A stretch of 64,000 nt of DNA from Streptomyces sp. NBC_00259 (GCF_036181745.1 NZ_CP108080.1:3472001-3536000); one strand, 5' to 3'; shown: positions 18,040-27,460, numbered from the stretch's first letter. Program-made: numbers and translations. Notes: generated from the letters alone by a model not told the origin.

Positions 18040-19399
18040 GCTCGCGGGGGACGACCCGCAGGTGCGGGCGGCCGGGGCGCAGGTCCACCTTCACGCGGAG
18101 GCCGCCGACCCGCACCAGGATCAGTCCGATCGCCGCGGCGGCGACGATCGCGACGGCACCGCCCGCCGCGAAGCCGACACGGGCCCCGTACGTGTCCGTG
18201 AGCCAGCCGACGATCGGTGCGCCCAGCGGCGTACCGCCGACGAAGACCATCATGTAGAGGCTCATCACCCGGCCGCGCATCGCCGGATCCGTGGCCATCT
18301 GGACGGACGAGTTCGCCGTGACGTTGACCGTCAGGCCCATCATGCCGATCGGGACGAGCAGCGCCGCGAAGAGCCAGAAGGACGGCGAGAGCGCGGCCGT
18401 GATCTCCAGCGCGCCGAACAGCGCCGCCGCGCCGACCAGCATCCGCAGCCGGGACGAGCCACGGCGGGCGGACAGCAGGGCGCCCGCGAGCGAGCCGACC
18501 GCCATCAGCGTGTTGAACATGCCGTACGTACCGGCCCCCGCGTGGAAGACCTTGTCGGCGAACGCGGTCAGCCAGATCGGGAAGTTGAACGCGAACGTAC
18601 CGATGAAGCCGACGAGCACGATCGGCCAGATCAGCTCGGGCCGCCCGGCGACGTACGTGAGCCCCTCCCGGAGCTGGCCCTTGCCGCGCGGCGCCCGCTC
18701 GGTCCTGTGCAGCTCGCTCGTGCGCATCAGCAGCAGTCCGGCGATGGGCGCGAGGAAGGACAGTCCGTTCAGCAGGAACGCCCAGCCGCTGCCGACGGCC
18801 GTGATCAGCACACCGGCGACGGCGGGGCCGATCAGTCGCGCCGACTGGAAGTTCGCGGAGTTCAGGCTGACGGCGTTGCGCAGGTGCCGGGGGCCGACCA
18901 TCTCGGAGACGAAGGCCTGCCGGGTCGGGTTGTCGACGACCGTGACCATGCCGAGCAGGAACGCGATCAGGTAGACGTGCCAGACCTGGATCTGGCCGGA
19001 GAGCGTGAGGACGGCGAGCGCGAGCCCGCACATGCCGAGGGCTGCCTGGCTGAAAAGCAGCAGGCGCCGCTTGGGGTAGCGGTCGGCGATGACTCCGCCG
19101 TACAGACCGAACAGCAGCATGGGCAGGAACTGCAGGGCGGTGGTGATGCCGACGGCCGCGGAGGAGCCCGTGAGGGACAGGACGAGCCAGTCCTGGGTGA
19201 TCCGGGCCATCCAGGTGCCCGTGTTGGAGACGATCGCTCCGGTGAAGAACAGACGGTAGTTGCGGACCTTGAGCGAGGAGAACGTCGCCTTGCTCCCGGA
19301 GGCCGCGCCGCTCGTCCTGTCGTGGTCGTGGTTGGTGTCGTTGTCGTTGTCGTTGTCGTCAGGTGCGGGTGCGGAGTCTGCTCCGGGTCCCGAACTCAA
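18020..19399 (-). CDS. MFS transporter
   Basis: The 459-residue protein has 12 hydrophobic helices. An N-terminal hydrophilic tail contains an Asp/Asn run (DNDNDNDTNHDHD) encoded by a GTCGTT microsatellite. The MFS_3-type (EntS/MdfA-like) domain shows LFFTGAIVSNTGTWM, LFGLYGGVIADRYPKRRLLL (motif A) and VTVVDNPTRQAFV. It should export a drug or metabolite using the proton gradient. The start is taken as TTG 19399, with GGAGG 8 bases upstream. It lies 25 bases behind the MarR gene, so it is very likely controlled by that regulator. Confidence 0.88.
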   Translation of the reverse strand: MSSGPGADSAPAPDDNDNDNDTNHDHDRTSGAASGSKATFSSLKVRNYRLFFTGAIVSNTGTWMARITQDWLVLSLTGSSAAVGITTALQFLPMLLFGLYGGVIADRYPKRRLLLFSQAALGMCGLALAVLTLSGQIQVWHVYLIAFLLGMVTVVDNPTRQAFVSEMVGPRHLRNAVSLNSANFQSARLIGPAVAGVLITAVGSGWAFLLNGLSFLAPIAGLLLMRTSELHRTERAPRGKGQLREGLTYVAGRPELIWPIVLVGFIGTFAFNFPIWLTAFADKVFHAGAGTYGMFNTLMAVGSLAGALLSARRGSSRLRMLVGAAALFGALEITAALSPSFWLFAALLVPIGMMGLTVNVTANSSVQMATDPAMRGRVMSLYMMVFVGGTPLGAPIVGWLTDTYGARVGFAAGGAVAIVAAAAIGLILVRVGGLRVKVDLRPGRPHLRVVPRERLTAAA

Positions 19400-19424
19400 A
19401 AGTGTCGCCTCCTCGGCCGGTCGG

Positions 19425-19880
19425 TTACAGGTGCGCGAGCTTCTCCAGTACGGGGGCGGCTGCGCGCAGCTTGGCCCAGTCGTCCTCGTCCAGACCCTCG
19501 GCGAGGGACGCCAGCCATGCGTTCCGCTTGCGGCGGCTCTCTTCGAGCATGACCTCAGCCTGCTCGGTCTGGCTGACCACCTTCTGCCGGCGGTCGTCGG
19601 GATGCGGCTCCAGCCGGACCAGGCCCTTGGCCTCCAGCAGGGCCACGATGCGGGTCATCGACGGCGGCTGGACATGCTCCTTGCGGGCCAGCTCACCGGG
19701 GGTGGCGGAGCCGCATCGGGCGAGGGTGCCGAGCACCGACATCTCGGTGGGGCTCAGCGATTCGTCGACGCGCTGGTGCTTCAGGCGTCGGCCCAGCCGC
19801 ATGACGGCCGAGCGCAGTGCGTTCACGGCGGCGACGTCGTCGCCGTGGGACAGGTCAGGCATGTCTTTAGCGTAACTCAT
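19425..19880 (-). CDS. MarR-family regulator
   Basis: The 151-residue protein has a winged helix (about 45-110: LSPTEMSVLGTLARCG, PGELARKEHVQPPSMTRIVALLEAKGLV, HPDDRRQKVVSQTEQ), where DDRR is the wing motif. Flanking helices allow dimer formation. ATG 19880 is used. ATG 19862 (codon 7) is possible. It is upstream of and probably in one transcript with the MFS gene, so it likely represses that pump and itself. AT-rich imperfect dyad sequence (GTAAC...GTTAC, about 19873-19908) in front of the gene is a plausible operator. Confidence 0.9.
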   Translation of the reverse strand: MSYAKDMPDLSHGDDVAAVNALRSAVMRLGRRLKHQRVDESLSPTEMSVLGTLARCGSATPGELARKEHVQPPSMTRIVALLEAKGLVRLEPHPDDRRQKVVSQTEQAEVMLEESRRKRNAWLASLAEGLDEDDWAKLRAAAPVLEKLAHL

Positions 19881-19908
19881 TACCCAGTCTAATTACCACC
19901 GGGTTACG
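19873..19908. promoter_or_regulatory. AT-rich dyad before the MarR gene (putative operator)
   Basis: GTAACTCATTACCC and a facing GGGTTAC with TAATTACC between form overlapping imperfect inverted repeats in an otherwise GC-rich region, directly at the MarR start. Position and base content suit an auto-operator. This is not proven. Confidence 0.4.
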
Positions 19909-19993
19909 GCCGACACGGACGGCTCACCCATATGAGTGAGACGGGCCGGGAAAGTGACGCACCGATCGGTTCCGGCCAGCGACCCTGGCCGAC

Positions 19994-20194
19994 ATGGCAT
20001 CGACAGCATCAGGCGCATCGACAGTGCTCAGCCTGCGCATAGACGGCGAGCTGCTCGACCGGCTCCGGCAGCATGCCGCCAAACGCGGAATGAGCGTCCA
20101 GGACTATGTGGTCCGGACGCTCATTCGCGACGACTTCGACGAGCGCTTCAAGGCGGCCGTCGACGAGACGGAGAAGTTCTACGGGCTGACGTGA
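19994..20194 (+). CDS. Small ribbon-helix-helix-like protein
   Basis: The 66-residue protein contains a strand (VLSLRIDGELL) followed by two helices (DRLRQHAAKRGMSVQDYVVRTLIRDDF), the pattern of MetJ/Arc ribbon-helix-helix DNA-binding domains, then an acidic tail (ERFKAAVDETEKFYGLT). Such proteins serve as antitoxins or small repressors, but no toxin gene is adjacent. ATG 19994 is the start, with no clear ribosome site. It is divergent from MarR and convergent with the purine permease. Family membership is from fold pattern only. Confidence 0.75.
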   Translation: MASTASGASTVLSLRIDGELLDRLRQHAAKRGMSVQDYVVRTLIRDDFDERFKAAVDETEKFYGLT

Positions 20195-20212
20195 GCCCGG
20201 TGGTCCGCCGCC

Positions 20213-20258
20213 TCAGGTGAGGCCGAGCGCCGGCATCAGGTGAGGCCCAGCGCCGGCA
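20213..20258. repeat. 23-bp tandem duplication at the permease stop codon
   Basis: Two 23-bp units (20213-20235 and 20236-20258), one base different, copy the last seven codons and stop of the permease gene. The functional TGA is 20236-20238, and the spare copy lies downstream. Confidence 0.85.
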
Positions 20259-21702
20259 TCAGGTAGTAGAAGACGAAGACCGCCGACACGACGTACATCG
20301 CCACGGGCACCTCGCGGCCGCGCCCCGCCGCCAGGCGCAGCGCGCTGAAGGCGATGAAGCCGATACCGATGCCGTTGGTGATCGAGTACGTGAACGGCAT
20401 CGTCACCATCGCCAGGAACGCCGGAACGGCGATCGTGAAGTCGCTCCAGTCGATGTCCCTGACCGACCCGGCCATGATCAGGAAGCCGACCGCCAGCAGT
20501 GCGGGCGTCGCGGCCTGGGACGGCACCATCGTGGCGAGCGGCGTCAGGAACAGCGCCAGCGCGAAGAGCCCGCCCGTGACGACGGAGGCGAGGCCGGTAC
20601 GGGCTCCCTCGCCGACGCCCGCCGTGGACTCCACGAAGCAGGTGTTGGCGGAGGCCGAGGCGGCACCACCGGCGGCGACCGCGACACCGTCGACGATCAG
20701 CACCTTGTTGATGCCGGGGAAGTTGCCCTTGTCGTCCATCAGCTTCGCCTCGTCGCCGACGCCGAGGATCGTGCCCATCGCGTCGAAGAAGCAGGACAGC
20801 AGCACGGTGAAGACGAACAGCGAGCCGGCGAGGACACCGACCTTCTCGAAGCCGCCGAAGAGGCTCACCTGGCCCACCAGACCGAAGTCGGGCGTCGCCA
20901 GCGGGTTGCCCGGCCACTGCGGGACGGTCAGGCCCCATGCCTGGCCGGGAAGGTTCGCGACCAGCTGGATGACGACGGCCACGACCGTCATCACGACGAT
21001 CGAGATCAGGATCGCGCCGGGCACCTTGCGGACGATCAGCGCGAGGGTGAGCAGCGTGCCGAGGACGAAGACCAGGACCGGCCAGCCGGAGAGATGGCCG
21101 GTGAGGCCGAGCTGGAGCGGGACGGTGGTGTGGGCGGCGTCCGGGATGCGGGAGACGAAGCCGGAGTCGACGAGGCCGATCAGCATGATGAAGAGGCCGA
21201 TGCCGATCGCGATGCCCTTGCGCAGGCCGAGCGGCACGGCGTTCATGACGCGTTCGCGCAGGCCCGTCGCGACGAGCAGCATCACGACGAAGCCGGCGAG
21301 GACCACCATGCCCATCGCGTCCGGCCAGCTCATCCGCGGGGCGAGCTGGAGGGCGACGACGGTGTTCACGCCGAGGCCGGCCGCCAGGGCGATCGGGACG
21401 TTGCCGATGACGCCCATGAGCAGGGTCGAGAAGGCGGCGGTGAGCACGGTCGCGGTGACCAGCTGGCCGCCGTCGAGCTGGTGCCCGTACATGTCCTTCG
21501 CGCTGCCGAGGATGATCGGGTTCAGCACGATGATGTACGCCATCGCGAAGAAGGTGGCGAAGCCGCCGCGGATCTCCCGGGCGAGCGAGGAGCCGCGCTC
21601 GGAGATCTTGAAGTAGCGGTCGAGCCGGTCGAAGGCGCGAGGACCGGAGTCCGGCTGCTGCGGCTTCTGGGCGTCCGCAGGAGCGGCGGCCGTGGGGGGC
21701 AT
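20236..21702 (-). CDS. NCS2-family purine permease (AzgA-like)
   Basis: The 488-residue protein has about 12-14 membrane helices and the AzgA branch signatures FFAMAYIIVLNPIILG, GLGVNTVVALQL and TCFVESTAGVGEGARTGL (the last fits the TSYxESxxGxxxGxRTG pattern). It should import adenine, guanine or hypoxanthine with protons. ATG 21702 (MPPTAAAPADAQ) is chosen because GAGG lies 6 bases upstream. Frames further up have no hydrophobic or conserved content. The C-terminus ends YYLMPALGLT and is duplicated downstream at DNA level. No riboswitch was seen upstream. Confidence 0.9.
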   Translation of the reverse strand: MPPTAAAPADAQKPQQPDSGPRAFDRLDRYFKISERGSSLAREIRGGFATFFAMAYIIVLNPIILGSAKDMYGHQLDGGQLVTATVLTAAFSTLLMGVIGNVPIALAAGLGVNTVVALQLAPRMSWPDAMGMVVLAGFVVMLLVATGLRERVMNAVPLGLRKGIAIGIGLFIMLIGLVDSGFVSRIPDAAHTTVPLQLGLTGHLSGWPVLVFVLGTLLTLALIVRKVPGAILISIVVMTVVAVVIQLVANLPGQAWGLTVPQWPGNPLATPDFGLVGQVSLFGGFEKVGVLAGSLFVFTVLLSCFFDAMGTILGVGDEAKLMDDKGNFPGINKVLIVDGVAVAAGGAASASANTCFVESTAGVGEGARTGLASVVTGGLFALALFLTPLATMVPSQAATPALLAVGFLIMAGSVRDIDWSDFTIAVPAFLAMVTMPFTYSITNGIGIGFIAFSALRLAAGRGREVPVAMYVVSAVFVFYYLMPALGLT

Positions 21703-21877
21703 GCGAGACCTCGTCGGAGTGGTTCGGGGTGATTTGTCCCCGGCTTCTTGGACGTTCATACGACGGAAACCGGACGGACGCAAACCGCTTCAGTATGAAC
21801 GTATGACCGGAAGATCGGTATCTCCGCGCGTAGATGCCCGTGACGGAGGGGGCGCGGGAGGCGTGTGGGCCCCCGCC

Positions 21878-21892
21878 TACACTGACCGCATG
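21878..21892 (+). promoter_or_regulatory. Leaderless start module (TACACT-GACCGC-ATG)
   Basis: TACACT (21878-21883) is followed by six bases and the ATG of the DUF2530 gene. The same GACCGC/T-ATG arrangement occurs at 54819 and 58547 (minus). No Shine-Dalgarno sequence is present, so a leaderless mRNA is likely. Confidence 0.5.
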
Positions 21893-22150
21893 GCGAAGTG
21901 GACCCCCAAGCACGAGGCACCCGAGCCCCTGGAGGGGCCGGTCGTCGGCACCATCGTCGGCGGCACGATCCTCTGGTTCGTCCTCTTCCTGGTCCAGATC
22001 CCCTTCTACGCCTGGTTCACCGAGCGCGGGCTGGGCTGGTGGGTGTGGACGTGCCTGGCCGGTGCGGGCCTGGGTCTGCTGGGCATCTGGTACGTCCGTA
22101 AGCGGGACGCGGCGATCAAGCGCGCGCAGGCGGAACCCGGCGCGGAGTAG
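21890..22150 (+). CDS. DUF2530 small membrane protein
   Basis: The 86-residue protein has a Pro/Glu-rich N-terminus (MAKWTPKHEAPEPLEGP) and two helices (about 20-42 VVGTIVGGTILWFVLFLVQ; about 50-68 WWVWTCLAGAGLGLLGIWYV). A basic tail (RKRDAAIKRAQAEPGAE) follows. This is the actinobacterial DUF2530 pattern, with unknown role. The ATG follows a -10 hexamer by 6 bases. It is divergent from the purine permease. A run of CCGGACAG repeats follows the gene before the P-type ATPase. Confidence 0.85.
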   Translation: MAKWTPKHEAPEPLEGPVVGTIVGGTILWFVLFLVQIPFYAWFTERGLGWWVWTCLAGAGLGLLGIWYVRKRDAAIKRAQAEPGAE

Positions 22151-22159
22151 CTGGAGCAG

Positions 22160-22240
22160 CCGGACAGTCGCTCAGCCGGACGGGCGAGCAGCCGGACAGC
22201 CGGGCAGGCGAGCCGCCGGACAGCCGGACAGCCGCCGACG
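22160..22240. repeat. Degenerate CCGGACAG/CCGGACGG short repeats
   Basis: Between DUF2530 and the cation ATPase, a unit AGCCGGACAG(C) occurs about seven times with small changes and mixed spacing. It looks like an imperfect microsatellite. Confidence 0.6.
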
Positions 22241-22319
22241 AGGTTCCGACCCGGAGGTCTCCCCGACGTTCACCCGGCTCGGGGGGTGGACGACCCGCGT
22301 CCGCCGTACCGTCGAAGTC

Positions 22320-24773
22320 ATGACTCAGCGGTCGGAGATGGGCAGCGACGGACCCGAGCACCGCGGCGGGGCGACCATCGACGCGGGCGCGGAGCTCGAT
22401 CCCGTCCATCCCGTGGCGCCGCCCGTACGGCACCGGCCCGCAGGGCTCAGCGCCGCGGAGGTCGCCGAGCGGATCGCGCGGGGCGAGGTCAACGACGTGC
22501 CCCTGCGCAGCAGCCGGTCGACCGTCGACATCGTCCGGGGCAACGTCTTCACCCGCTTCAACGCGATCATCGGCGTGCTGTGGGTGATCATGTTCTTCGT
22601 CGCGCCGTTCCAGGACACCTTGTTCGGCTTCGTGATCCTCGCGAACACCGGCATCGGCATCATCCAGGAGCTCCGCGCCAAGAAGACGCTCGACGGACTC
22701 GCCGTCATCGGCGAGGCGAAACCCACCGTCCGGCGCGACGGGGCCTCCGGCGAGGTTTCGACATCCGAGATCGTGCTGGGTGATCTGATCGAGCTCGGGC
22801 CGGGCGACAAGGTCGTCGTCGACGGCGAGGTCGCCGAGGCGGACAGCCTGGAGGTCGACGAGTCGCTGCTGACCGGTGAGGCCGACCCGGTGGTGAAGAA
22901 GCGCGGCGACAGGATGATGTCCGGCAGCTTCGTCGTCGCGGGCGGCGGCGCGTTCACGGCCACCAAGGTCGGCCGGGAGGCGTACGCGGCGCAGCTCGCC
23001 GAGGAGGCCTCCCGTTTCACGCTCGTCCACTCCGAGCTGCGCTCCGGCATCTCCACGATCCTCAAGTACGTGACGTGGATGATGATCCCGACCGCCCTCG
23101 GCCTGATCATCAGCCAGCTGGTGGTGAAGGGCGACAACTTCAAGGACTCGGTCGCCCGCACCGTCGGCGGCATCGTGCCGATGATCCCCGAGGGCCTCGT
23201 CCTGCTCACCTCCGTCGCCTTCGCGATCGGTGTCATCCGGCTCGGCCGCCAGCAGTGCCTCGTCCAGGAGCTGCCCGCGATCGAGGGCCTGGCCCGGGTC
23301 GACGTCGTCTGTCTCGACAAGACCGGAACGCTCACCGAGGGCGGCATGGACGTCACCGAGCTGCGCATGGTCGACGGCAGCGACGAGTCGTACGTACGCA
23401 AGGTGCTCGGCGCGCTCGGCGAGTCCGACCCCCGGCCGAACGCCTCATTGCAGGCGATCATCGAGGCCTACCCGGACAGCGAGGAGTGGCGCTGCACCGA
23501 GTCGCTGCCGTTCTCGTCGGCCCGCAAGTACAGCGGCGCCGCCTTCAGCGAGGGCGACGGGCAGAGCTCGACCTGGCTGCTCGGCGCGCCGGACGTGCTG
23601 CTGCCGCCCGGCGACACCGCCCTCGGCGAGGTCGACCGCCTCAACGAGCAGGGGCTGCGGGTGCTGCTGCTCGCCAGGGCCGCGGCCGAGCTCGACGCCC
23701 CCGACGTGGCCGCGGGTGCCCGGCCCGCCGCTCTGGTCGTCCTGGAGCAGCGGCTGCGCCCGGACGCCTCGGACACCCTGCGCTACTTCGAGGAGCAGGA
23801 CGTCGCGGCGAAGGTCATCTCGGGCGACAACGCGGTGTCGGTGAGCGCGGTGGCCGGGAAGCTGGGCCTGCCCGGCGCGGCGGACACCGTGGACGCCCGC
23901 AAGCTCCCCACGGAGCGGGAGGCGATGGCCGCGGAGCTGGACGCCAACGCGGTGTTCGGCAGGGTCAGCCCACAGCAGAAGCGGGACATGGTCGGCGCGC
24001 TCCAGTCACGTGGCCACACGGTCGCGATGACGGGCGACGGCGTCAACGACGTGCTCGCTCTCAAGGACGCCGACATCGGTGTCTCCATGGGCTCGGGCTC
24101 CGAGGCGACCAAGGCCGTCGCCCAGATCGTGCTGCTCAACAACAGCTTCGCCACCCTGCCGTCGGTGGTGGGCGAAGGCCGCCGGGTCATCGGCAACATC
24201 ACGCGCGTCGCGACGCTGTTCCTGACGAAGACGGTCTACTCGGTACTGCTGGCGGTCCTGGTCGTCTGCGCGCAGGTCGAGTACCCGTTCCTGCCGCGTC
24301 ATCTGACCCTGCTGTCGACGCTGACCATCGGTATCCCGGCCTTCTTCCTGGCGCTCGCCCCCAACAAGGAGCGCGCCAAGCCCCACTTCGTACGCCGTGT
24401 CATGCGGTACGCGATCCCCGGCGGGATCGTCGCGTCGGCGGGCACCTTCCTGACGTACATGCTGGCCCGCTCCCACTACAGCGGCGCCGGCGCCCTGGCC
24501 GCCGAGACCAGCGCGGCGACGCTGACCCTCTTCCTGGTCGCCATGTGGGTCCTGGCGATCGTCGCCCGGCCCTACACGTGGTGGCGGGTCGGGCTGGTCG
24601 CGGCGATGGGTCTGGCCTTCCTGGTGGTGCTGGTCGTGCCGTGGCTGCAGGACTTCTTCGCGCTGAAGCTGGTGGGTACGACGATGCCGTGGGCGGCGGT
24701 CGCGATCGCCGCGGTGGCGGCGGCGGTGCTGGAGTTCGCGTGGCGGTGGGTGGACCGCAAGTTCCCCGCATGA
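22320..24773 (+). CDS. Cation P-type ATPase, CtpE-like (Ca2+ uptake type)
   Basis: The 817-residue protein has the actuator motif LLTGEADPV, a TM4 PMIPEGLVLLTS segment (PEGL as in Ca2+-type pumps), the phosphorylated D333 in LDKTGTLTEGG, and hinge MTGDGVNDVLALKDADIGVSMG. Ten or so membrane helices end with the WVDRKFPA tail. There is no N-terminal metal-binding CxxC domain. PEGL with the RLGRQQCLVQELPAIE helix resembles mycobacterial CtpE, reported as a Ca2+ importer. ATG 22320 is used. ATG 22338 is possible. TACCGT lies 7 bases before the start, again a leaderless pattern. Ion choice is inferred. Confidence 0.88.
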   Translation: MTQRSEMGSDGPEHRGGATIDAGAELDPVHPVAPPVRHRPAGLSAAEVAERIARGEVNDVPLRSSRSTVDIVRGNVFTRFNAIIGVLWVIMFFVAPFQDTLFGFVILANTGIGIIQELRAKKTLDGLAVIGEAKPTVRRDGASGEVSTSEIVLGDLIELGPGDKVVVDGEVAEADSLEVDESLLTGEADPVVKKRGDRMMSGSFVVAGGGAFTATKVGREAYAAQLAEEASRFTLVHSELRSGISTILKYVTWMMIPTALGLIISQLVVKGDNFKDSVARTVGGIVPMIPEGLVLLTSVAFAIGVIRLGRQQCLVQELPAIEGLARVDVVCLDKTGTLTEGGMDVTELRMVDGSDESYVRKVLGALGESDPRPNASLQAIIEAYPDSEEWRCTESLPFSSARKYSGAAFSEGDGQSSTWLLGAPDVLLPPGDTALGEVDRLNEQGLRVLLLARAAAELDAPDVAAGARPAALVVLEQRLRPDASDTLRYFEEQDVAAKVISGDNAVSVSAVAGKLGLPGAADTVDARKLPTEREAMAAELDANAVFGRVSPQQKRDMVGALQSRGHTVAMTGDGVNDVLALKDADIGVSMGSGSEATKAVAQIVLLNNSFATLPSVVGEGRRVIGNITRVATLFLTKTVYSVLLAVLVVCAQVEYPFLPRHLTLLSTLTIGIPAFFLALAPNKERAKPHFVRRVMRYAIPGGIVASAGTFLTYMLARSHYSGAGALAAETSAATLTLFLVAMWVLAIVARPYTWWRVGLVAAMGLAFLVVLVVPWLQDFFALKLVGTTMPWAAVAIAAVAAAVLEFAWRWVDRKFPA

Positions 24774-24774
24774 C

Positions 24775-24790
24775 TCCCCTGTTCGAGGGG
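24775..24790. terminator. Short hairpin after the cation ATPase
   Basis: CCCCT-gttcg-AGGGG forms a 5-bp stem directly after the stop. It is weak compared with other terminators in the window. Confidence 0.4.
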
Positions 24791-24882
24791 AACACGTGAA
24801 GGTTTACTCTTCACCGAAACAGCGGTCGCTGTGACCCGTGGCGCGGCGAGCGCCCGGGGTGGGGAGGGGAGTTCCACACAGC

Positions 24883-27441
24883 ATGCGGCACAACTGGACA
24901 GGGCGAAGAACCACAGGGGGAATGCTGACGGCAGCGCTCATGGCTGCCGCCGTCCTCCTGGCACCGGGCGAGAGCCTGGCGGCGGACGGTGCGGCGACCA
25001 CGCCGCCCGCGCCGACGGCCGGAGCGCCGGCGGACCAGCCGGCTCAGGGGGTGGCGCTCGCGACCGGTGAGCGGGTCGAACTGGTCAAGGGCAAGGGCGC
25101 CGGAGCGCCCGGCTTCCGCGTCGTACCGAAGCGGGCCGGCGAGCAGCCCGGACGTTACGCGTTCAGCAAGGTGGACGGCAGGCTCCAGGTGCGGCCCGTC
25201 GGCCTGAAGAAGCCGGTGGGGGCCACGACGGTCACCACGGGAGCGGCACCGAAGTCCGCCCCGGCGCGGTCCGCGCGGGCGGCCTCCGCCGCGTACTCCG
25301 TGCGGATCCAGCTCGCCGGCACGGACCACTTCGGGCCCATCATCCACGTCTGGGACCGTAAGACGTGGACGTACCACGACGTCGCCGAGGAGCAGTGGGA
25401 CTCCTTCGGAACGGTGTCGCTGCCGCCGGGCGACTACGTCACGATCGGGATGTTCAGCAACTGGCGGCAGCCGACCCACCTGCTCACCAAGACCTTCACC
25501 GTGAAGGACCGCGGCCTGACGGTGTCGCTCGACGCGAGCACCGCCAAGGAGACGGGCATCACCACCGACGACCCCACCGCCCGGCGGGCGAGCGCCGCCG
25601 TGTGGATCCGGGTCCCGAACGGGGGCATCGCCGGCTTCATGGGCGGTTGGGGCGAGAAGGTGTACGTGACGCCGATCTCGCTGCCCGGCGTCTCCCTGCG
25701 GGTGCACGACGTGCTGGTGAAGGACGGCACTTCGGAGAACAACCCGAGCCCGTACCGCTACGACCTCTTCCACAGCTTCGACGGCACCGTGCCGGCGAAC
25801 CCCACGCGCCTCGTGCGGACGGCCGACCTGGCCAAGACGGTCACCACGGTGCGTTCCCAGGGCAGGGACACCCTCGGCCACCTCTCCACCACCGTGGACA
25901 CGGGCCAGCCCGATGACGGCGTCTACGTGGGCTCCCCGATCCGGGTGCCGGCCACCGTCACCGAGTACGTGACCCCGGGCCGCCCGTTCTCCCGGCTGGT
26001 GGCGACCGGCAGGCACCAGCTGTTCGCCCCGACCCGCACCCTGGCCAAGGGCACCCAGGCCGGGGAGACGCTGGGCATCGCCCCGTTCGCGGGCAGGGGG
26101 GACGAGTTGTCCTCGATCCACCGCCTGGGCTCCACGTTCCAGATCTACGATCCCCGCGCCTTCAGCGACGGGGCGGGCAACCACGGCTCGGACCACACGT
26201 CGGCCACCCAGGACATGGTGCTGAGCGCGAACGGCACGATCCTCGCCGAGGTGAAGGGCCTGGGCTACCCGGAGGTCTGGCACGCGACCACCGGCGCCCC
26301 CACCCAGCGGGCCGGCTACCGGCTGGTGCAGACGGTCCACCGCACCGCGGACTACGCACGGCTGAGCCACCGCCAGACCACCGAGTGGACGTTCTTCTCC
26401 AGCGGGTCCCAGTCGCGCTGGGAGGAAGTGCCCCTGGTGGACGCCGCTGTGCGCGTCGACGGCCTCGACACGCGCAACGCCGCGGGCGCCTCGCCCGTCA
26501 CCGTGACGGCGACCGCCGACTCACGACTCGTCTCGGCGACGGCGACCGTCACCGGCCTGGAGTACTCGGCCGACGACGGCGGAACATGGACGGCGCTGCC
26601 CGTTCCCGGCACCGGCGACACGGCCTCGGCCGAAGTCACCGTGCCGCAGGGCGCCCGGTTCGTCTCCCTCCGGGTGACCGCGAAGGACACCGAGGGCTCG
26701 ACCGTCCGGCGCACGGTGGAGCGTGCCTTCGCCGGCCCCGTCCCCACCGCCGACGAGACCGTCGGCGCCGTCACCGTCACCGACGTGTCGGTCAACGGCG
26801 GACGGGTCGTCGCTCCCCCGGTGGGCGACTACGCCGACTACCCGGCCCGGTTCACCGTCTCCGACCCGTCGGGCATCGCGGACACCTTCCTGTACCTGTA
26901 CCGCGGCTCGTACGCCCGGCCGGACGGTGTCATCACCGGGTGGAAGCCGCAGTGCACCCAGGTGAACGCGACCACCTCCACCTGCGAGACGACCATCAGC
27001 ATCGACGCACGCCGGACCCTCGGCCGCAACGATCTGTCCGGTGAGTGGAAGGTCGCGATCGGGGCCCGCTCCCTCGACGGCCGCAGCTTCACCGAGCGCA
27101 GCGCCGTCGGCTCCGCGCTCGTCCTGCGCCAGAGCCGCGTCACGATGACCGCACCGGCCCAGGCCACCAAGGGCAAGCTGTTCGCCGTCCAGGGCATCGC
27201 GGGCCTCGTCGACTGGTCGACCGGCCGCTGGAACGCGCTGAAGGGCCGGCCGGTGCAGCTCGAGTACCGCAAGCCGGGCGTCACGGCCTGGACCGTGGCC
27301 GCGAAGGTGACCGCCGACGCGTCCGGCATCGTCAAGGCCACTCCCAAGGCCGAGTTCGACGCCAACTGGCGGTGGCTGATGCCGCGCACGGGCGAGATCG
27401 GGGCCGCGGCCTCACCGGTCTTCTTCGTCGACGTGCGCTAG
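24883..27441 (+). CDS. Large secreted protein with subtilase-type propeptide motif but no catalytic domain
   Basis: The 852-residue product has a long signal peptide (MLTAALMAAAVLLAPGESLA as its hydrophobic core). The segment VALATGERVELVKGKGAG...RVVPKR matches the N-terminal strand of secreted S8 peptidases of streptomycetes. No D/H/S subtilisin motifs (DTG, HGT, GTSMA) follow. Instead there are several beta-rich domains up to the end (FFVDVR). It may be a non-catalytic relative of those peptidases. ATG 24883 is used because of the G-rich tract upstream. ATG 24922 with AGGGGG close by is an alternative. Function is unknown. Confidence 0.82.
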   Translation: MRHNWTGRRTTGGMLTAALMAAAVLLAPGESLAADGAATTPPAPTAGAPADQPAQGVALATGERVELVKGKGAGAPGFRVVPKRAGEQPGRYAFSKVDGRLQVRPVGLKKPVGATTVTTGAAPKSAPARSARAASAAYSVRIQLAGTDHFGPIIHVWDRKTWTYHDVAEEQWDSFGTVSLPPGDYVTIGMFSNWRQPTHLLTKTFTVKDRGLTVSLDASTAKETGITTDDPTARRASAAVWIRVPNGGIAGFMGGWGEKVYVTPISLPGVSLRVHDVLVKDGTSENNPSPYRYDLFHSFDGTVPANPTRLVRTADLAKTVTTVRSQGRDTLGHLSTTVDTGQPDDGVYVGSPIRVPATVTEYVTPGRPFSRLVATGRHQLFAPTRTLAKGTQAGETLGIAPFAGRGDELSSIHRLGSTFQIYDPRAFSDGAGNHGSDHTSATQDMVLSANGTILAEVKGLGYPEVWHATTGAPTQRAGYRLVQTVHRTADYARLSHRQTTEWTFFSSGSQSRWEEVPLVDAAVRVDGLDTRNAAGASPVTVTATADSRLVSATATVTGLEYSADDGGTWTALPVPGTGDTASAEVTVPQGARFVSLRVTAKDTEGSTVRRTVERAFAGPVPTADETVGAVTVTDVSVNGGRVVAPPVGDYADYPARFTVSDPSGIADTFLYLYRGSYARPDGVITGWKPQCTQVNATTSTCETTISIDARRTLGRNDLSGEWKVAIGARSLDGRSFTERSAVGSALVLRQSRVTMTAPAQATKGKLFAVQGIAGLVDWSTGRWNALKGRPVQLEYRKPGVTAWTVAAKVTADASGIVKATPKAEFDANWRWLMPRTGEIGAAASPVFFVDVR

Positions 27442-27460
27442 CACCCGCCGGCACCGTGCG

